Below, in pieces: positions 28,818 through 32,631 of a stretch of 32,631 nt of DNA. The first letter of the stretch is position 1. Every line of letters starts with the position of its first letter. A program made the position numbers and the translations under genes. The stretch lies in contig JANYGT010000013.1 in assembly GCA_025362355.1 (NCBI GenBank), positions 1-32,631 on the forward strand. The letters run 5' to 3'. The notes below the pieces were generated by a model that saw nothing but the letters and a program-made list of their open reading frames with translations, made no database searches and was not told the origin of the DNA. This DNA comes from Lacisediminihabitans sp. (lineage in GTDB: Bacteria > Actinomycetota > Actinomycetes > Actinomycetales > Microbacteriaceae).

Positions 28818-29929
28818 TCGGCGCCCCCGCGGTGGTAGTCGAGAAACTCGGCCCGCTCTTCTTCGATGAGGGAGTGCGGTTCGGAATAGACGTGGTCGAA
28901 GATCGACTCCGGGCGCGGCTCGACGGTCTCGAGGCATCCCTTCCGCACCTCGGCTGCGACGGCGTCGGCCTTCGCGTCGACGGCGGCGAGCATCTCGTCT
29001 GTCGCGAGTCCGCGGTATTCGAGGGTGCGGAGCAGCCGGTCGATCGGGTCGCGGGTCTTCCAGAGCGCGAGCTCGTCGGCATCGCGATAACGGGTCGGAT
29101 CGTCGGATGTCGTGTGCGGCCCCATCCGATAGGTGACAGCCTCGATGAGGGTCGGCCCGTCACCGCTGCGCGCTCGCTCCGCGGCGTAGCGGGTGACGGC
29201 GAGCACCGCAAGAACGTCGTTTCCGTCGACCCGGATGCCGCGCATCCCGAATCCGCTCGCCCGCTGCACGATCGGCACGCTCGTCTGGATTCCGACCGGT
29301 GCGGAGATCGCGTATTGGTTGTTCTGGCAGAAGAAGACGACCGGCGCGTGAGAGCTGGCCGCGAAGCCGAGGGCCTCGGAGAAGCCGCCCTGGCTCGTCG
29401 CTCCATCGCCGAAGTAGGTGACGGCGATGTCGTGGATGCTGTCGTCGCGTTTCGCATCGCGCATGATGCCCATCGCGTAGCCGACCGCCTGCAGCATCTG
29501 CGAGCCGATGACGATGGCGGGGGTCGTCATGTTGATGTCGTAGGGGTTCCAGCCGGAGTGCGTCGATCCGCGCCAGAAACGCAGGATCAGCGTCGGATCG
29601 ACGCCGCGGAGGTAGGCGACGGCGTGCTCGCGATAACTGCCGAACACGAAATCGCCCGGACGGATGCCGCGGGCCGATCCCACCTGCGCGGCCTCCTGCC
29701 CGAGCAGCGGAGCCCACAGCGCGAGCTCACCCTGGCGCTGCAGAGCGGTCGCCTCCGCGTCGATGCGTCGGACGACGACGAGGTCTTCGTAGATGCGGCA
29801 GAGCTCGGCGTCATCGATGTCAGCGAGGTACGGGGAGAAGAGGTCATCCTCTCGGAGATCGCCGCCGTGCTCGGTGAGGAGTGTGACGGTGTCCGCGGTG
29901 TCGAGCTGCTGAGCGGTGGCAATACTCAT
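28814..29929 (-). CDS. bkdA: 2-oxoacid dehydrogenase E1 alpha subunit
   Basis: A 371-residue E1alpha. The thiamine-diphosphate motif GDGATSQGGFSEALGFAA runs into VVFFCQNNQYAIS, the classical GDG-N26-NN pattern. The phosphorylation-loop region carries YRMGPHTTSDDPTRYRD. It begins the bkd unit and is coupled to E1beta by a 4-bp overlap. The frame is open to 30019, but AAGGAGG lies 8 bases before the ATG at 29929, and the protein proper begins there (MSIATAQQL). It oxidatively decarboxylates 2-oxoacids from Val, Leu and Ile, feeding acyl-CoA into branched-chain fatty-acid synthesis or catabolism. It is divergent from an AsnC/Lrp regulator that probably controls it. Confidence 0.94.
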   Translation of the reverse strand: MSIATAQQLDTADTVTLLTEHGGDLREDDLFSPYLADIDDAELCRIYEDLVVVRRIDAEATALQRQGELALWAPLLGQEAAQVGSARGIRPGDFVFGSYREHAVAYLRGVDPTLILRFWRGSTHSGWNPYDINMTTPAIVIGSQMLQAVGYAMGIMRDAKRDDSIHDIAVTYFGDGATSQGGFSEALGFAASSHAPVVFFCQNNQYAISAPVGIQTSVPIVQRASGFGMRGIRVDGNDVLAVLAVTRYAAERARSGDGPTLIEAVTYRMGPHTTSDDPTRYRDADELALWKTRDPIDRLLRTLEYRGLATDEMLAAVDAKADAVAAEVRKGCLETVEPRPESIFDHVYSEPHSLIEEERAEFLDYHRGGAE

Positions 29930-30055
29930 CCAGGGTCCTCCTTGACTCTCTGTAGTCGAATGCTGCGCCCCGGATGTCGGGCTGCACAACCTCTCCCGCC
30001 GAAATTGATCAGGATGCACTGTTCACCTGCCTCGCGGCGTGCAAGACTGCGTCAC

Positions 30056-30535
30056 ATGCCCGACCTCGATGCGACCGACTCGCGAATCCTGCTCGCCCTG
30101 GCCGAGGACGCCAGGCTCTCCGGCGTCGAACTCGCCCAGCGCCTCTCCCTCTCCCGCAATACCGTGCAGTCGAGGCTCGCGCGGCTCGAATCCGGCGGGA
30201 TGCTCGGCTCGAGCGATCGCCGCGTGCAGCTGCGCGCCCTCGGGTATCCGCTCACCGCGTTCGTCAACGCGCGGGTCGACCAGCACCTCCTCGAGGAGAT
30301 CGAAGTGGCGCTCGCCGCGATCCCGGAGGTCGTCGAGGTGCACGGGATCGCCGGGGGAAGCGACGTGATGATCCGGGTTGTCGCGCGGGATGCCGACGAC
30401 CTGTATCGGATCGCGGGGGTCATCCTCGCCTCCCCGGGCATCCAGCGCACCGAGATCGCGCTCTCGATGCGCGAGATGGTGGCGTATCGGGCGACCCCGT
30501 TACTGCGGAAACGCGCCGAGTCGAACGCGCGCTGA
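30056..30535 (+). CDS. AsnC/Lrp-family regulator
   Basis: A 159-residue Lrp-type regulator. The N-terminal helix-turn-helix (about residues 4-50) reads LDATDSRILLALAEDARLSGVELAQRLSLSRNTVQSRLARLE. The C-terminal RAM domain (about 65-140) contains VEVHGIAGGSDVMIRVVARDADDL, with the GGSD-type ligand-binding loop. Such proteins form octamers or dimers of dimers and respond to amino acids. The ATG at 30056 is supported by AAGACT 7 bases upstream as a weak leaderless -10. Divergence from the bkd operon across 126 bp suggests a BkdR-like role: sensing branched-chain amino acids and controlling bkd. I see no convincing Lrp palindrome in the spacer. Confidence 0.92.
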   Translation: MPDLDATDSRILLALAEDARLSGVELAQRLSLSRNTVQSRLARLESGGMLGSSDRRVQLRALGYPLTAFVNARVDQHLLEEIEVALAAIPEVVEVHGIAGGSDVMIRVVARDADDLYRIAGVILASPGIQRTEIALSMREMVAYRATPLLRKRAESNAR

Positions 30536-30543
30536 CCGACGAA

Positions 30544-30576
30544 AACCCCCTCCGCCGACGATCGACGGAGGGGGTT
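30544..30576. terminator. Bidirectional terminator between AsnC gene and aceB
   Basis: AACCCCCTCCG (30544-30554) pairs perfectly with CGGAGGGGGTT (30566-30576) over 11 bp, 8 bases from each of the two stop codons. The minus-strand side ends GGGGGTTTTC, so it fits aceB best, while serving the AsnC gene from the other side. Confidence 0.8.
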
Positions 30577-30583
30577 CGCTACT

Positions 30584-32218
30584 TCAGGCGGCGACCAGCG
30601 ACCTCTGCGGCGTGACGAGGTACTTCGCGTAGGCCGGGATCGTGAGGAACGTCGGGTACTCCTCATCGAGGGTCACCGTGCGGAAGATGTCCTCCGCGTC
30701 GGCGAACCGGTCGGAGTCGCTGCGCTGAACCTCGCTGCCGACGACCTCGGCGAGCAGGCGCTCGATGAGTGCGGGGGTGATCGGCGTGCCCTCCGCCGTG
30801 ACGGCTCCCTCGCGCATCCACTGCCAGAGCTGCGAGCGGCTGATCTCGGCAGTCGCGGCGTCTTCCATCAGGTTGTCGATCGCCGCGGCGCCGACCCCGC
30901 GGAGCCAGCTCTCGATGTAGCGCACGGCCACCGATACGTTCGAGTGCACGCCGGCATCCGTGATGTCGCCGGTGATCGACGCTACGTCGAGCAGCTGGCT
31001 CGCGGTCACGTGCACCTCCGGGCGAAGACGATCGACCTGGTTCGGCCGGTCGCCGAGCACCGCATCGAACTCGGCACGGGCGGTCGGGATCAGGTCTGGA
31101 TGCGCGACCCAGGTGCCGTCGAATCCGTTCGTCGCCTCGCGGCGCTTGTCTGCGGACACCGCAGCGAGAGCGCGCTCGGTCACCGCTGGATCATTGCGAT
31201 TCGGGATGAATGCACTCATGCCTCCGATGGCATGTGCTCCGCGCTTGTGACAGGTCGCGACCAGCAGCTCGGTGTACGCGCGCATCGGCGGCACGGTCAT
31301 CGTGATGCTCGAACGGTCGGGGAGAACGAAGCGCTTGCCGCGTCCACGGAAGTTCTTGATGAGGCTGAAGATGTAGTCCCAGCGTCCGGCGTTGAGGCCG
31401 GCGCAGAGGTCCTTCAGTTCGTAGAGGATCTCCTCCATCTCGAAAGCCGCCGTGATCGTCTCGATCAGCACCGTTGCGCGGATTACGCCGTGCTCGAGCC
31501 CGAGCGCGTTCTCCGAGTAGGTGAAGATGTCGTCCCAGAGCCGCGCCTCGTAGTGGTTCTCGATCTTCGGGAGGTAGAAGTACGGCCCGCTGCCCCGTGC
31601 GATCAGTTCGGCGGCGTTGTGGAAGATGTACAGCCCGAAGTCGACGAGCGACGCGGACGTGGCGGATGCCCGCCCCCCGCGATCGCTGTAGCGCAGGTGC
31701 TTCTCGGTCAGCTGCCATCCGCGCGGACGCATCACGATCGTCGGCGTCGTCTCGCCGAGGGAGTAGGTCTTGCCGTTCTCCGCCGTGAAGTCGATCTGCC
31801 GACGGATCGCGTCGAAGAGCGAGAGCTGCCCGCCGATGATGTTGTCCCAGGTCGGGCTCGTCGCATCCTCGAGGTCGGCGAGCCACACCTTCGCACCGGA
31901 GTTCAGCGCATTGATCGCCATCTTGCGGTCGGTCGGTCCGGTGATCTCCACCCGGCGGTCTTCGAGGCCGGGGCCGGGGCCGGCGACGCGCCAGGTCGGC
32001 TCGTCACGGATCGCGGCGGTGTCGACAAGGAAGTCGAGATTCTGGCCGTTGTCGATCTGCTTGCTCCGCGCCATCCGTGCGTGCAGTCGTTCCTGCCTGC
32101 GGTGCGCGAACTGATCGTGCAATCTCGTGAGGAAGGCGATCGCCTCCGGAGTGAGGATCGTGTCGAAACGGTCTTCCATCGGTCCGAGGATGTCGATCCT
32201 CGTCTTGTGCTGGGTCAT
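30584..32218 (-). CDS. aceB: Malate synthase A
   Basis: A 544-residue malate synthase of the A (AceB) type. Residues 105-125 include NSGAKVWLADLEDATSPTW. The family signature KDLCAGLNAGRWDYIFS (about 268-284) contains the acetyl-CoA/glyoxylate site. VMRPRGWQLTEKH carries the catalytic Arg, and the C-terminal helical domain has NLMEDAATAEISRSQLWQW with the catalytic Asp. It condenses glyoxylate with acetyl-CoA to malate. It lies 33 bp downstream of isocitrate lyase in the same direction, forming the glyoxylate-shunt pair, and ends at a strong terminator. AGGA is about 9 bases before the ATG. Confidence 0.96.
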   Translation of the reverse strand: MTQHKTRIDILGPMEDRFDTILTPEAIAFLTRLHDQFAHRRQERLHARMARSKQIDNGQNLDFLVDTAAIRDEPTWRVAGPGPGLEDRRVEITGPTDRKMAINALNSGAKVWLADLEDATSPTWDNIIGGQLSLFDAIRRQIDFTAENGKTYSLGETTPTIVMRPRGWQLTEKHLRYSDRGGRASATSASLVDFGLYIFHNAAELIARGSGPYFYLPKIENHYEARLWDDIFTYSENALGLEHGVIRATVLIETITAAFEMEEILYELKDLCAGLNAGRWDYIFSLIKNFRGRGKRFVLPDRSSITMTVPPMRAYTELLVATCHKRGAHAIGGMSAFIPNRNDPAVTERALAAVSADKRREATNGFDGTWVAHPDLIPTARAEFDAVLGDRPNQVDRLRPEVHVTASQLLDVASITGDITDAGVHSNVSVAVRYIESWLRGVGAAAIDNLMEDAATAEISRSQLWQWMREGAVTAEGTPITPALIERLLAEVVGSEVQRSDSDRFADAEDIFRTVTLDEEYPTFLTIPAYAKYLVTPQRSLVAA

Positions 32219-32251
32219 GGTCGTGGTCCTGACGTGAGGTGAGAAGTCGGT

Positions 32252-32631
32252 TTAGTGGAACTGCGCGGTCTCGGTGGAGCCGACGAGCGCGAGGGTGGAG
32301 CTGTCGGGGTTGAGCGCTGTCGAGATCTTGTCGAAGTACCCGGTGCCCACCTCGCGCTGATGCTTCGTGGCGGTGTAACCCTGCGCTTCGGAGGCGAATT
32401 CGGCCTCCTGCAGTTCGACGTAGGCGCTCATGTTGCGAGCGGCGTAGTCCTTGGCCAGCGTGAACATGGAGTGGGTCAGCGCGTGGAATCCGGCCAGCGT
32501 GATGAACTGGAACGCGTAGCCCATGGCCGCGAGTTCCCGCTGGAAGGTGGCGATCTGGGCGTCGTCGAGGTGGGACTTCCAGTTGAATGACGGCGAGCAG
32601 TTGTATGCAAGCTTCTGGTCGGGGAAGTCCT
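32252..32631 (-). CDS. aceA: Isocitrate lyase, 3' part (truncated by window end)
   Basis: The C-terminal 125 residues of AceA are visible; the start lies beyond the window. [13 protein letters not shown] is the conserved substrate-binding strand. [20 protein letters not shown] and [17 protein letters not shown] follow as in AceA of corynebacteria and mycobacteria, ending [12 protein letters not shown]. It splits isocitrate into succinate and glyoxylate, the substrate of the adjacent malate synthase. The catalytic KKCGH region is outside the window. Frame is intact to the edge. Confidence 0.95.
   Translation of the reverse strand, partial: DFPDQKLAYNCSPSFNWKSHLDDAQIATFQRELAAMGYAFQFITLAGFHALTHSMFTLAKDYAARNMSAYVELQEAEFASEAQGYTATKHQREVGTGYFDKISTALNPDSSTLALVGSTETAQFH

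Noticed and set aside
1-32631. CRISPR array, prophage or intact insertion sequence
   Set aside because: No regularly spaced repeat of 23-40 bp, no integrase, transposase or phage structural gene was seen on either strand.

Overview
The window is GC-rich, with most genes packed tightly and codons ending mainly in G or C. It looks like a chromosomal segment of an actinobacterium, most likely of the Microbacteriaceae. This rests on a galU / 5-formyltetrahydrofolate cyclo-ligase / FmdB-type / mscL neighbourhood also known from Mycobacterium, an F420-type (Ddn-like) oxidoreductase, a type Ic aspartate aminotransferase, a REase_MTES_1575-type giant protein (family named from Microbacterium testaceum), and many apparently leaderless start codons. 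No plasmid, prophage, CRISPR array or intact insertion sequence is visible.

Layout. (1) 13-1905: a secreted protein of unknown function, a 465-bp spacer rich in repeats and palindromes, and an orphan ParA ATPase. (2) 1946-12060: a glycoside uptake and utilisation locus. A leftward unit encodes a two-domain VOC protein, an aldo/keto reductase and a GH1 beta-glucosidase. A rightward unit encodes a sugar-binding lipoprotein and two permeases. A leftward gene encodes a DUF1349 plus beta-propeller protein. A rightward unit encodes a possible 33-residue peptide, a LacI-type sensor domain without a DNA-binding domain, and a ROK repressor. Related AT-rich inverted repeats lie in both divergent intergenic regions, so one regulator (probably the ROK protein) may control all four units. 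The transporter ATPase is absent. (3) 12096-16094: a methyltransferase, a divergent MhqO-like dioxygenase / MhqD-like esterase pair, a rhomboid-family protein and a DUF4870 membrane protein. (4) 16162-20483: tRNA-Ala(CGC) and the conserved block GlpR-like membrane protein / rimJ / galU, divergent from 5-FCL / FmdB-type protein / mscL. The moeA/glp gene often found between galU and rimJ is missing. (5) 20512-26226: a roughly 1250-residue protein with degenerate helicase motifs, a small gene coupled to its 3' end, a type Ic aminotransferase and a deazaflavin-dependent oxidoreductase. (6) 26227-26523: a palindrome- and repeat-rich intergenic segment. (7) 26524-30535: a branched-chain 2-oxoacid dehydrogenase operon (E1alpha-E1beta-E2) facing an AsnC/Lrp regulator. 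(8) 30544-32631: malate synthase and the 3' part of isocitrate lyase (glyoxylate shunt).

How the genes fit together. The locus in region 2 would import an oligosaccharide or glycoside, hydrolyse it in the cytoplasm and oxidise or reduce the product, under substrate-responsive repression. Regions 7 and 8 would together make acyl-CoA from branched-chain amino acids and assimilate the resulting acetyl-CoA. The strongest candidates for something not well described are the helicase-like pseudoenzyme with its coupled small partner, and the HTH-less LacI-domain protein paired with a ROK repressor. All calls come from reading the sequence; no homology search was run.
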